A stretch of DNA of 36,341 bases, taken from positions 1 through 36,341 of the forward strand of contig CAUWGX010000017.1 of the NCBI GenBank assembly GCA_963558565.1, read 5' to 3'. Positions 9,736 to 17,686 of the stretch are shown here, in pieces; the first letter of the stretch is position 1, and each line of letters begins with the position of its first letter. A program made the translations under genes and the position numbers. The notes below the pieces were generated by a model. The model was not told the origin of the DNA, made no database searches, and worked only from the letters and a program-made list of their open reading frames with translations. The stretch is from Atopostipes sp963558565 (GTDB lineage Bacteria; Bacillota; Bacilli; Lactobacillales; Carnobacteriaceae_A).

Positions 9736-10386
9736 TCACTCAAGTAAAATATTAATCCAATCTAATATTTCTTCAACACTAATAGTAGAAAACAATACTA
9801 TTGAGCCAGAATCAGAGATAGAAAATTTAATTTCAGTAGCATTAAATGGGTAAACAACAGCAATAGTGCTAAGTTCTCCAGCATTCAACATTAATTCATA
9901 CATATCTGTATCTGTAACTCTATTTCCAGACAAACTACTTCCATTAATAGTTTCGATAAGTAAATTTCTGAACTGTGCTCTCTTAACATTACTAGAATCA
10001 TCAATAATTTCCATAAGATCAAATATTTTTCTTTCATACGTGACGTTGAAAGCATTCGAAATAAATTCTTGAATGACATCTGCACTTTTCTTATTTGCTA
10101 ATACAATTAAGGTCCAATTATTAATATTAAAAAAAAGTTCATAGGCATTATTAATAATTACTTCTGTGATATCTGTATTTAAAACCCTTGCTCTTAAAGA
10201 TACTACTTCATCCATTCTAACCCTACATCTTTTATAATCATTAATTGTCTCATTTACAAAGAGTTCAAAACCTAACGTTTCGGTTACATCATTAACTACA
10301 ACTTCTTTATTGCTCGAATAATTTTGGATTACATCTTCTTGCATATCGAATAAACCAACTAAATTATATACAGATACAGATTGCAT
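9736..10386 (-). CDS. Hypothetical protein, second gene of an unrecognised pair
   Basis: A 216-aa acidic soluble protein that I cannot place in a family. It has no cysteine cluster, membrane segment or nuclease/ATPase motif visible by eye. Alternating hydrophobic/polar stretches near the C-terminus (AVVYPFNATEIKFSISDSGSIVLF) suggest a beta-rich domain. AAGGAG sits well before the ATG. It begins 11 bp after the membrane-protein gene, so the two are almost certainly co-transcribed. The position beside an R-M system makes a defence accessory function possible. Confidence 0.65.
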   Translation of the reverse strand: MQSVSVYNLVGLFDMQEDVIQNYSSNKEVVVNDVTETLGFELFVNETINDYKRCRVRMDEVVSLRARVLNTDITEVIINNAYELFFNINNWTLIVLANKKSADVIQEFISNAFNVTYERKIFDLMEIIDDSSNVKRAQFRNLLIETINGSSLSGNRVTDTDMYELMLNAGELSTIAVVYPFNATEIKFSISDSGSIVLFSTISVEEILDWINILLE

Positions 10387-10397
10387 TTCTTCTCTCC

Positions 10398-11069
10398 TTA
10401 AAAAGCTAATATTATTTCTGCAACTAATTTTATCTCAGAGTAATTAGTATCAACGTAACTTATATTATTAAGACCTATTTGAATATCATTATCGTTTTCT
10501 ATTGTTATTCTGTCAAATACTGATGATGATAATACCATCACAAATTGTTTTATATTATCAATTTTTATAGTAGAGACACTCGGCCCAATAAACGGATTTT
10601 TCTTTTTGAAAGAAGATATAAATTGGAACTTACTTGGTTTAAAAATAGCATCTTTTTCCATATCATCTAATATAAGACCTATCCTATGTAAATTTAGTTT
10701 AGCAGATTTATACGTGGAATTACTATTTTTTATATAAATTTCTAATCCATAGCCATTTTCATCGAACTCATCAAAAGCTATTTGAAAAATTAAGGTGTCA
10801 TATGAAAAAACAATTTTGTCCTTTGACTTACTAATTATTTTTGATTCTACTTTAGTCTTGTTTCTTATATACTTTGCAATTTGATCTAAATTGGATAATG
10901 TAGACGATGATAGGATAGTTAGCTCAAAGTTAACATCTCTTTTCCAAGAAAATAGTTTATTAAACCATAGGAAAAATTTAATTTTATTAAAATAGAGCCA
11001 CTGAAAAGCAGAATAAATTAATCCTAAAAAACCGGTTATTGCTAATATATTATTCAGTATTTCAAACAT
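10398..11069 (-). CDS. Hypothetical membrane-anchored protein, first gene of the pair
   Basis: The N-terminal ~25 residues form one hydrophobic helix (ILNNILAITGFLGLIYSAFQWL), followed by aromatic and basic residues and then a ~180-residue soluble domain of unknown fold. The likely start is the ATG at 11069, placed 9 nt after AAAGG. A GTG three codons earlier lies too close to that site. It is preceded by the promoter repeat shared with the R-M operon and followed after 11 bp by the 216-aa gene. A membrane-plus-soluble pair in a defence block is a common layout for abortive-infection systems, but nothing in the sequence proves this. Confidence 0.62.
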   Translation of the reverse strand: MFEILNNILAITGFLGLIYSAFQWLYFNKIKFFLWFNKLFSWKRDVNFELTILSSSTLSNLDQIAKYIRNKTKVESKIISKSKDKIVFSYDTLIFQIAFDEFDENGYGLEIYIKNSNSTYKSAKLNLHRIGLILDDMEKDAIFKPSKFQFISSFKKKNPFIGPSVSTIKIDNIKQFVMVLSSSVFDRITIENDNDIQIGLNNISYVDTNYSEIKLVAEIILAF

Positions 11070-11114
11070 AGCATTCACCTTTTCTAATATTTATATTAAG
11101 ACCAAAAAACGTTA

Positions 11115-11147
11115 TTTATTAAATTCTTACTCCAATTATACTTTAGA
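11115..11147 (-). promoter_or_regulatory. Promoter repeat of the two-gene unit
   Basis: Second copy of the 33-bp block at 9537-9569 (three mismatches), with a minus-strand TATAAT. It lies about 45 bp upstream of the membrane-protein start. Confidence 0.6.
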
Positions 11148-11477
11148 AACATTTATTTATCCATAATCTTTAAAGAGATTAGGTTATGTCTTTACCTACT
11201 CTTAAAATATTCTTTACATTTATTTTCAAAATAATAGTTTATAATGAGCATTTAGAGACGTTTTCAATCTTTAAATAAGGTAATCCATGCACTCCGACGC
11301 CTCAAAATGCTCACAATCACCACTATAGTATAGGTGTTAGTTATAACTTTTAAGTTAAAACTATTCAACTGCTTTAGATCTGACTTGAAACTTCATTGTA
11401 CATTGACTAATTTGATAGTACCTATAAAAATTTTAAAATGCTGTTTTGGAGTTCTTTATTAGTGAGTAAACTTTCTT
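11148..11477. other. Gene-free stretch with a long dyad
   Basis: No credible gene is seen. The main feature is an inverted repeat, TGAGCATTTAGAG (11245-11257) and CTCAAAATGCTCA (11301-11313), with one mismatch and a 43-nt loop. As it borders plasmid-partition remnants, it could be part of a replication-control or partition site. That is speculation. Confidence 0.35.
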
Positions 11478-11669
11478 TTAAAACTTCTCTATATTAAAAG
11501 CTTGTATCCATATATCTAAAAATTCAGATATGTTTTCATAACCATTGTGTTTAGACATTTTTTCTAACATTTTATATGTTCTTGGACTCAAACTGAATGT
11601 ATACTCCTTATTTGAGTTCTTATTTATGTTTAACTTTGAATTTAGCTCAATCAGTAACCTTTCATAGTT
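11478..11669 (-). CDS. Ribbon-helix-helix DNA-binding frame, ParB/ParG-like partner of parA
   Basis: A 63-codon open frame contains KEYTFSLSPRTYKMLEKMSK and ISEFLDIWI, the strand plus two-helix pattern of small ribbon-helix-helix proteins that pair with ParA on Gram-positive plasmids. It overlaps the end of the parA frame, as such genes usually do. No ATG, GTG or TTG start is present upstream of the conserved part. A CTG at 11654 or ATT at 11651 follows an AAAGG sequence. Because parA is broken, this may also be a decayed gene with a lost start codon. Confidence 0.5.
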   Translation of the reverse strand, partial: NYERLLIELNSKLNINKNSNKEYTFSLSPRTYKMLEKMSKHNGYENISEFLDIWIQAFNIEKF

Positions 11670-12160
11670 TCAAAATTGTGTCCTTCATTTAAACTCTTCA
11701 TTCCTCTAATCTCACTATCCTCATAAATACCACTACTAAAGGGTAGTAAATCACTTGCATATTGAAGTATATTTTCATTCGCAACCTCACTAGATTTATT
11801 ATTATCATGAGTAAACAGTGTTCCTAAACTTTTAAAATGATAACCTGCTCTAAGAGTTTTTTCATTTAATAATTTCGCATATTTTATTGTACTCATAAGC
11901 TCTAGATGCGATGGTTTACTGTTTATAATCACTCCATCGGAAGCAGATAATGCATTATCTGAAATTAGCCCCATATCAGTGCTGGTATCAATTTAAATAA
12001 AATCATAATCACTTTCAACACTCTTCAATACTCTTCAATACTGATTTTAGTATACTCTTTTATCATAAGTGCTATTGGCTAAAAGATGAGCTAATATTGC
12101 TGTAGTTGTTGTCTTTCCGACGCCACCTTTAATATTCCAAAAGATATAATCATCAATCAT
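11651..12160 (-). pseudogene. parA: Degenerate plasmid partition ATPase ParA
   Basis: The N-terminus starts at 12160 behind AAGGAG and reads through the deviant Walker A motif KGGVGKTTTT, then stops at codon 38. The distal part (11651-11974 plus upstream codons) carries the Walker B region (SDYDFI, stop, IDTSTD) and ParA-like SASDGVIINSKPSHLELMST. An estimated 60-80 residues between Walker A and Walker B are missing. A tandem 10-bp duplication (CTCTTCAATA, 12021-12040) and an in-frame TAA in the Walker B strand further disable it. Intact ParA of this type is about 250 aa. It is a relic of plasmid maintenance. Confidence 0.85.
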
Positions 12161-12218
12161 TCGTCTCCTTCTAAAAATTTCATAGTGGTAATGAATTATT
12201 TCTGTACAAACCCATTCC

Positions 12219-12791
12219 CTAGTTCTGCTTTACATTTTTCTTTTTACTTTTCTTCTGTTTCCGTTTTTGATTTTTGTCTTCATTTTCATTCCTTAGATTT
12301 TCCATTTGTGCTCGCATGATATCCTCATACAGGTTGATATTCTGCATTAGGAATCCTAGATTAATCTGATTTGTACGGTTATTGTCCTCAGCAAACATAA
12401 ATTTACTATCCAATAAAGCTTCGCCATTCTTACTTACTTCATTCAAAAAGTACTCACGCATACTTTCGTCGGATACAACATCATAGATTTCTTTCAACTG
12501 ATAATCATTTTTTATTTCATCTAAATCATCTTCAGTGAATAGATTATTATCGAATTTGTATAGGTAGGTTAAGCCTATTCTTTGTTCGTGAGTATTGAAT
12601 TTATTCACTTGCTCTTCGTTGGCAATTCGCTCGATCTTTTCTAACGATAATTTATTTCCATAATAATCAATTGTTTTAGATAGTTGTTCTTTCTTTTGAA
12701 TAGAGAACTTTTCTAAATCTAAGGTAGGATATACACTCTTCAAGGTAGTATTATAATACTGATCCATTACTTGAATTGTTTGAAGCCTCAC
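12219..12791 (-). CDS. Hypothetical plasmid-type protein, 190 aa
   Basis: Not recognised. The protein is charged and helical, with a very lysine-rich C-terminus (KQKKSKKKNVKQN) that could bind nucleic acid. It precedes parA on the same strand, a position often held by replication or partition accessory genes. The first start is a GTG with no evident ribosome binding site; an ATG eight codons in is an alternative, also without one. The missing translation signal and broken neighbours suggest it may no longer be expressed. Confidence 0.5.
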   Translation of the reverse strand: MRLQTIQVMDQYYNTTLKSVYPTLDLEKFSIQKKEQLSKTIDYYGNKLSLEKIERIANEEQVNKFNTHEQRIGLTYLYKFDNNLFTEDDLDEIKNDYQLKEIYDVVSDESMREYFLNEVSKNGEALLDSKFMFAEDNNRTNQINLGFLMQNINLYEDIMRAQMENLRNENEDKNQKRKQKKSKKKNVKQN

Positions 12792-12810
12792 ATAAATGAT
12801 ATAGAAAACA

Positions 12811-12840
12811 CACTTTACTAATGTTGTTTTAGTAAGGTGA
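12811..12840. repeat. Inverted repeat between the divergent 190-aa and aquaporin genes
   Basis: CACTTTACTAA and TTAGTAAGGTG form an 11-bp imperfect stem with a short loop in the 90-bp divergent interval. It may be an operator or a remnant terminator. Confidence 0.4.
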
Positions 12841-12878
12841 GAATTTATAATAGAGTATCAGAAAAAGTAGATTGTATT

Positions 12879-13248
12879 ATGTGGAAAAAAGCAATCGCAG
12901 AAGTATAGGTACATTATTTTTGGTGTTAATCGGGACAGGAGCAGTGGTCTTTGGGGACAGTATGCTAAGTATTGCCCTAGCATTTGGTCTTATCGTCATT
13001 ACTATGGCCTATAGTATCGGAACCATTTCGGGGGTTCAAATGAATCCAGGGGTCAGTTTAGCCATGTTTTTGAACGGTCGCATGAACTTCAAGGGGTTTA
13101 TGGTTTATGTCGGTGCACAATTAGTTGGGGCAGTGCCCGGCTCAACAATCCTACGATATTTTCTTATCCAGTCAGGAAAAAATGCAACGAATCTCGGGGG
13201 CCACTATTTTAGCGGAAGATTTAACTGCATCTAGTGGAGTGAATTTAT
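12879..13248 (+). pseudogene. Aquaporin/glycerol facilitator (MIP) remnant
   Basis: The frames together read MWKKAIAEV, then IGTLFLVLIGTGAVVFG through three membrane segments, then NLGATILAEDLTASSG, matching the N-terminal half of a bacterial aquaporin (normally ~230 aa). Two single-base shifts break it: a missing A near 12904 (GCAGAAGTATAGG) and an extra G in the five-G run at 13196-13200. It then ends at 13248, so the second half-pore with its NPA motif is absent. The first selectivity motif reads NPG rather than NPA. Its closeness to the arsenic operon recalls arsenite-permeable aquaglyceroporins, but the gene is dead and may be unrelated. Confidence 0.8.
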
Positions 13249-13301
13249 AATTAAATTTATTCTCACTTTTCTCTTTGTGTTTGTGATTTGACCGCAATAA
13301 A

Positions 13302-13348
13302 AATGGCAGACATCTACTCCGATCAAAGATTAGATTAAGTCTGCCATT
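13302..13348 (-). terminator. Terminator of the ars operon
   Basis: AATGGCAGAC (13302-13311) and GTCTGCCATT (13339-13348) form a perfect 10-bp stem. On the minus strand it is followed by TTTTTATT, and it lies about 90 bp past the acr3 stop. Confidence 0.65.
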
Positions 13349-13436
13349 ATGCATTTGGACGATCTATGCATTCAAATTTTAAGTTAATAAAACAGTTGAT
13401 AAAAGGTTCTATCACATAATTTTCGTCTCTTTTTAT

Positions 13437-14513
13437 TTAATATTCGTAGCCATCAAACCAATGTTGTGTTTTGTTTGCAAATCTGACCAATAGTAACATA
13501 GCAGGAACTTCTATCAAAACACCTACAACGGTTGCTAAAGTTGCACCAGAATTTAATCCAAACAATGCAATTGAAACAGCTACAGCAAGTTCAAAAAAGT
13601 TACTCGTTCCAACCATAGCTGCTGGTGCTGCAATGGAGAATGGCAATTTACACGCTTTTGCTCCACCGTATCCGAGGAAAAATATGACAAGATTTTGAAT
13701 GATTAGTGGAATAGCAATTAATAAAATATGGAATGGATTACTTAGAATTCGTTCACCTTGGAATGAAAAGATAATAACTAAAGTTAGTAGTAAACCAATC
13801 CGTGTGGTCCCATCAAATTTATTCACAAAATCTTTTTCAAAATAATCGTCACTTTTTTGCTTTACCACGTATTTTCGAACAATAATTCCTAAAGCCAAAG
13901 GAATTACAATGAATACAAAAATAGAAAGTAACAGTGTGCCCATCGGAACGGAAACATTTCCTACCCCTAATAAGAGTGCAACGATTGGAGCATATAGGAA
14001 GAGAACGATAATATCGTTTACGGACACTTGCAATAACGTGTACGCTGGATCTCCTTTTGTTAATTCACTCCAAACAAAAACCATAGCTGTACAAGGCGCT
14101 GCGCCTAAAAGAACAGCTCCAGCTATATATTCTCTCGCTAGTTCTGGACCTAAAAATGGTCTGAATACCACTAAAAAGAAAAAGGCAGAGATAGCAAACA
14201 TTGTAAATGGTTTAATCAACCAATTAATGGTTGTTGTTAAAATTAATCCTTTAGGTTTTTTGGTTGCATTGACGATACTACTAAAATCAATTTTTAACAT
14301 CATTGGAAAAATCATTAACCAAATTAAGATCGCTGTTGGAATAGATACATTATAATATTCAAATTGACTTAAAAATTCTGGAATGGCAGGAAAAACCTGA
14401 CTTAATAACACTCCTACAACCATAGCAAGCGCGACCCAAAGGCTTAAGTAACGCTCCCATAGCCCCATACCGCTACTTTTTTGTGATACTGTTTCTTGTA
14501 CTTCATTTTTCAT
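13437..14513 (-). CDS. acr3: Arsenite efflux transporter Acr3
   Basis: Acr3 is a ten-helix carrier of the BART superfamily that extrudes As(III). The protein (358 aa, normal length) shows about ten hydrophobic segments, the conserved LGAAPCTAMVFVWSELTKGD segment with the essential cysteine, and MFPMMLKIDF-type sequence early on. The start is preceded by GGAGGAG. It is the last gene of a minus-strand arsA-arsR-arsD-acr3 series, separated from arsD by 386 bp, so it may have an additional promoter. Annotation as arsB is common but structurally incorrect, since ArsB is a different family. Confidence 0.95.
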   Translation of the reverse strand: MKNEVQETVSQKSSGMGLWERYLSLWVALAMVVGVLLSQVFPAIPEFLSQFEYYNVSIPTAILIWLMIFPMMLKIDFSSIVNATKKPKGLILTTTINWLIKPFTMFAISAFFFLVVFRPFLGPELAREYIAGAVLLGAAPCTAMVFVWSELTKGDPAYTLLQVSVNDIIVLFLYAPIVALLLGVGNVSVPMGTLLLSIFVFIVIPLALGIIVRKYVVKQKSDDYFEKDFVNKFDGTTRIGLLLTLVIIFSFQGERILSNPFHILLIAIPLIIQNLVIFFLGYGGAKACKLPFSIAAPAAMVGTSNFFELAVAVSIALFGLNSGATLATVVGVLIEVPAMLLLVRFANKTQHWFDGYEY

Positions 14514-14899
14514 CTTGACTCTCCTCCAAAATCTAATTTTTTTTGACCAAGAACGACAGAGGCCAAACGACCTTACTTCGCTCTACTTTCTTTTTCTTTA
14601 CAGACACAATCAGTTGTATATAATAATAAATAAATCGTTCCTTAATTGTCCTGTTCTGAAGTTTCTTCATTAACCGATTCATGCTGCCAGATATTATTTT
14701 TTAGCAAAAACCTTTCCTACGTTCACTAATATCTCGATATAGTGGGATAAAGTCGGTTATGTGAAAACAAAAACCTTTAAAATATAACAGCTCCACATTT
14801 CTTCGCATGACAACATGTCCAAAACCTTTCCTCATCTTGGTTGGGACAAGGCTTAATTCTTTTGTATATTCTTCGTAATTTATTGCGTTAATCTTTCTA
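14514..14899. other. Intergenic region between arsD and acr3
   Basis: There is no ars gene here, although arsC would be a usual occupant. On the minus strand, an open frame of about 66 codons without a proper start follows the arsD stop, and a 49-codon ATG frame reaches to about 14530. Neither resembles a known protein, and both may be decayed DNA. I see no convincing terminator. Confidence 0.4.
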
Positions 14900-15235
14900 T
14901 TAAACTATAGAGTCTTCAGTTTCTTGCAAAGAAACATCTAACCAATCAGCAATTTCTTCATTCGTTGGATATTCACCTGTTTTAACAATGTCTCCATCTA
15001 ATACAGTAATTGGCAGAGCGTCTTGTCCTTCATTTTGCATGGTGTCTATGACGTTTTGATTTCGTACAAACGAATTAGGATTGGAGGCAAGATTGTAACG
15101 GACCATCATTACATCGTCTTCTTCTTTTACTTGTTTCATCACACCCGTAATACGTAGTAAATCCTCGTCTACTGATGGCCCGCAAACTCCGGTACTACAG
15201 CATAGGGCAGGTTCATAAAGGGCTAACTTTTTCAT
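14900..15235 (-). CDS. arsD: Arsenic metallochaperone ArsD
   Basis: ArsD receives As(III) and passes it to the ArsA ATPase; it is also a weak repressor. Starting at the ATG at 15235, which follows AAGGAAG, the protein begins MKKLALYEPALCC and places the As-binding cysteines at the canonical C12, C13 and C18 (CCSTGVC). The thioredoxin-like fold region with LPITVLDG follows. An in-frame ATG six codons earlier is disfavoured by the ribosome binding site. The gene overlaps arsR by 23 bp. The total of 111 aa is close to the usual 110-120 aa. Confidence 0.95.
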   Translation of the reverse strand: MKKLALYEPALCCSTGVCGPSVDEDLLRITGVMKQVKEEDDVMMVRYNLASNPNSFVRNQNVIDTMQNEGQDALPITVLDGDIVKTGEYPTNEEIADWLDVSLQETEDSIV

Positions 15236-15554
15236 ATTGATCTTCCTTTTCATTTATTGTTGTATGACAAATACATCTTTCCGAACTTGAGAAAACACTT
15301 TGAAGGACTTCTGTTATCTCGGTAGATAATTCTCGATTCACCGAATAATGATGCCAAGTTCCTATTTTTTCAGTAACAATTAAATCCGCATCTCTTAATA
15401 CTTTTATATGATGAGAGAGAGTTGGTTGGGTAAAGTCAAAGTGTTCAAGCAAATCACAAGCACATAAAGTTTCACAAGATAGTAAATCAAGTATCTTAAC
15501 TCGATTTGGATCGGATAAAGCTTTCATCTTTTCAGAAAATAATTCATAATTCAT
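15213..15554 (-). CDS. arsR: Arsenic-responsive repressor ArsR
   Basis: A small winged-helix repressor of the ArsR/SmtB family that leaves DNA when it binds As(III). The alpha3 metal site is visible as C31-A-C33 in TLCACDLL, with C27 nearby, corresponding to the ELCVCDL motif. The recognition helix is FTQPTLSHHIKVLRDA. The start is well supported by AAAGGAG. Here arsR lies second, behind arsA, and overlaps arsD, rather than heading the operon as is usual. Confidence 0.95.
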   Translation of the reverse strand: MNYELFSEKMKALSDPNRVKILDLLSCETLCACDLLEHFDFTQPTLSHHIKVLRDADLIVTEKIGTWHHYSVNRELSTEITEVLQSVFSSSERCICHTTINEKEDQYEKVSPL

Positions 15555-15572
15555 TTACATTCTCCTTTGAAA

Positions 15573-17312
15573 TTAAACAATTGTAGCAAGAACATCATCT
15601 TTTAACTCAAAAGGACTCCAGTCGATGACCGCAAAATGTCCATTTGATAATCCATCGACACGTTGGATCCATTCTTCTTCCGATTTTGCACGAGCTAACA
15701 ATGTTTCATTTGTAGTCCCTGTTGATAATAAACTGTTATTAACCACCCACCAAGTATGTGCAATCCCTGCACGATCTAAATCTTCTTGCAGACGAATCGA
15801 TTCATAGACCGGTGTATTTTCAGGTAATGTCACCATGACCACTTCTGTTTGATTGTGATCTTGTAAAATAGGCAGGAGTCGGGTAATTGATTCTGGTACT
15901 TCTCCAGAAGTTCGCTCCACCTCTTGGGCGTAACTTTGAGAAGATTCTAAAAGTAAAAGTGTGTGTCCAGTAGGCGCAGTATCAATAACCACCACATCTG
16001 CTTCCGTCATCGAAACAATTTCAGCAAATTTTCGAAATACCGCAATTTCTTCTGTACAAGGTGAGTTTAGATCTTCTTCTACATAAGCTAAGTCCTCTTC
16101 CGACATTGATTCACGCGCTTTAGCTAAAACTTCATTTTGGTAAAGCTCTAACTCTTTTTTCTCATCAATATGGCTAATTCCAAGAGTATCTGATTCATGC
16201 ACAATATAATTTAAGTGAGCGGCAGGATCGGTCGTTGTTAAATGCACTTTTTTACCTTTTTCTACAAGACCTTTCGCAATGCTGGCTGCAATGGTTGTTT
16301 TCCCTACGCCACCTTTACCCATTGTAAAGACAACTCGTTTGTTTGTGTTGTATAAATCATCAATAACAGTTTGTAAGCGTGGGAACTCCTGAGCCTGCAC
16401 TTCTTCATGCTTGATTTCAGGTTGTTCTTCACTAAGTAATAAACCGATACTTTCAATACTTGCTAGATTATATGGTCTTAATGGAATTTCAAAAGTAGGC
16501 AAGTTTTTAAGATTTTCAGGCATTTGCTTTAATGACTCTTGTTGAATGTCATAGTATGTTTGAGAAATCGTATCTGTTGGATTTTCTAAAAGACCATTCA
16601 CAATCAGTTTTTGGTTTTCAACCCCTAATGCTCGTAATTCTTCGGACGCACGATTGGCTTCGACTAATGGTCCTTCTTGAGGACGAGTCACGAGGATTAA
16701 AGTTGTCATTTCAGCATTGGCAAGTGTTTCTACTGCCAGGCTATAACTTTCTCTCTCTTCATCCAAACCAGATAACTGACCCATACAGCTTGTACCGGTA
16801 GTATTTTCATCAAAGTAGTTTGTCCAAGCAGAAGGCAGTTGTAAGAGTCTCAATGTATGGCCGGTAGGTGCTGTATCAAAAATGATATAGTCGTATTGAT
16901 TAGATATATCAGGGCTCGTTAAAAATTTTGCGAACTGATCAAAAGAAGCAACTTCTGTCGTACATGAACCACTTAATTGTTCTTCCATATTTTGAACTGC
17001 AGCGTCTGGCAGGATTCCGCGATAAGGACCCACAATGGATTCTTTATATTCTTCTGCAGCACTGACTGGATCAAAGTTAGCGACTGTTAAGCCAGGAATT
17101 TCTTCAATTTCTGTTCCGTTATCATCTAGTTCTCGTTCAAAAACATCTTGTAAATTACTGGCAGGGTCTGTACTCACTAATACAACTTTGAAACCATCAT
17201 TTGCTAATTGAATGGCCGTTGCACTAGCGGCAGTTGTTTTCCCGACGCCACCTTTACCCGTATAGAATAAATACTTTGTATTAATATGCTCTTTTGGATT
17301 AAAAATTTCCAT
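15573..17312 (-). CDS. arsA: Arsenite-stimulated ATPase ArsA
   Basis: ArsA is a soluble two-domain ATPase that energises arsenite efflux. Both halves carry a deviant Walker A (GKGGVGKTT near residues 19-27 and again near 332-340) and the signature DTAPTGHTL. Metal-site cysteines are seen in GSCTTEV, TSCMGQ and PCTEEIAV. The ATG at 17312 is preferred over a GTG at 17324, because the GTG merges with the AAAGGAG ribosome binding site. At ~580 aa it is standard length. Being first in the operon is unusual. ArsA is classically linked with ArsB; here the partner is Acr3. Confidence 0.95.
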   Translation of the reverse strand: MEIFNPKEHINTKYLFYTGKGGVGKTTAASATAIQLANDGFKVVLVSTDPASNLQDVFERELDDNGTEIEEIPGLTVANFDPVSAAEEYKESIVGPYRGILPDAAVQNMEEQLSGSCTTEVASFDQFAKFLTSPDISNQYDYIIFDTAPTGHTLRLLQLPSAWTNYFDENTTGTSCMGQLSGLDEERESYSLAVETLANAEMTTLILVTRPQEGPLVEANRASEELRALGVENQKLIVNGLLENPTDTISQTYYDIQQESLKQMPENLKNLPTFEIPLRPYNLASIESIGLLLSEEQPEIKHEEVQAQEFPRLQTVIDDLYNTNKRVVFTMGKGGVGKTTIAASIAKGLVEKGKKVHLTTTDPAAHLNYIVHESDTLGISHIDEKKELELYQNEVLAKARESMSEEDLAYVEEDLNSPCTEEIAVFRKFAEIVSMTEADVVVIDTAPTGHTLLLLESSQSYAQEVERTSGEVPESITRLLPILQDHNQTEVVMVTLPENTPVYESIRLQEDLDRAGIAHTWWVVNNSLLSTGTTNETLLARAKSEEEWIQRVDGLSNGHFAVIDWSPFELKDDVLATIV

Positions 17313-17387
17313 TCTATTTTCCACTCCTTTATTAAACTATTTGGACGAAATGATTGATTTTTCTTCAACCATCGACTAACCACGTAT

Positions 17388-17550
17388 ATAGGTGATTGTC
17401 TATATAATGAATATATAGGCACCTATCTATGTATTGTATGTAAATCGATCTCTATGATGCAAGAAAACTTGCAATCTTTCTCTAGATTTCATATACTTTA
17501 CTCACATAGATACTTGTCAATGTATTAAATATAGATGAGTCTCTATGTTT
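17388..17550 (-). promoter_or_regulatory. ars operon promoter and probable ArsR operators
   Basis: On the minus strand TTGACA (17520-17515) is followed after 17 bp by AGTATA, a plausible promoter for arsA. ATAGGTG (17388-17394) and CACCTAT (17420-17426) form a perfect 7-bp dyad between this promoter and arsA. ATAGATA/ACATAGA words recur at 17421-17428, 17504-17511 and 17531-17546, which resembles ArsR-type operators. The rest of the 362-bp interval up to the rhodanese gene shows nothing clear; the promoter of that gene is not obvious. Confidence 0.5.
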
Positions 17551-17686
17551 AGTCAAGCCATCTTATCATTTTTATTTACCTCATTTTATCGAAGGGTAAT
17601 TAGGGATATCTCTTGAAAAATCCCTATCTCCTTTAGCTACAGGTAAATAATAAATGAATACAAAACTATCAGGAGGAGTACCACAA

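Noticed and set aside
12872..13234. Intact 120-aa membrane protein starting at TTG
   Set aside because: The frame is flanked on both sides by out-of-frame aquaporin sequence, so it is a segment of a pseudogene.
13909..14355. 148-codon ORF antisense to acr3
   Set aside because: Shadow of a conserved transporter gene, with no family resemblance of its own.
14530..14880. Small ORFs between arsD and acr3 as an arsC or arsI remnant
   Set aside because: No catalytic motif of arsenate reductases or C-As lyases could be seen in the translated frames.
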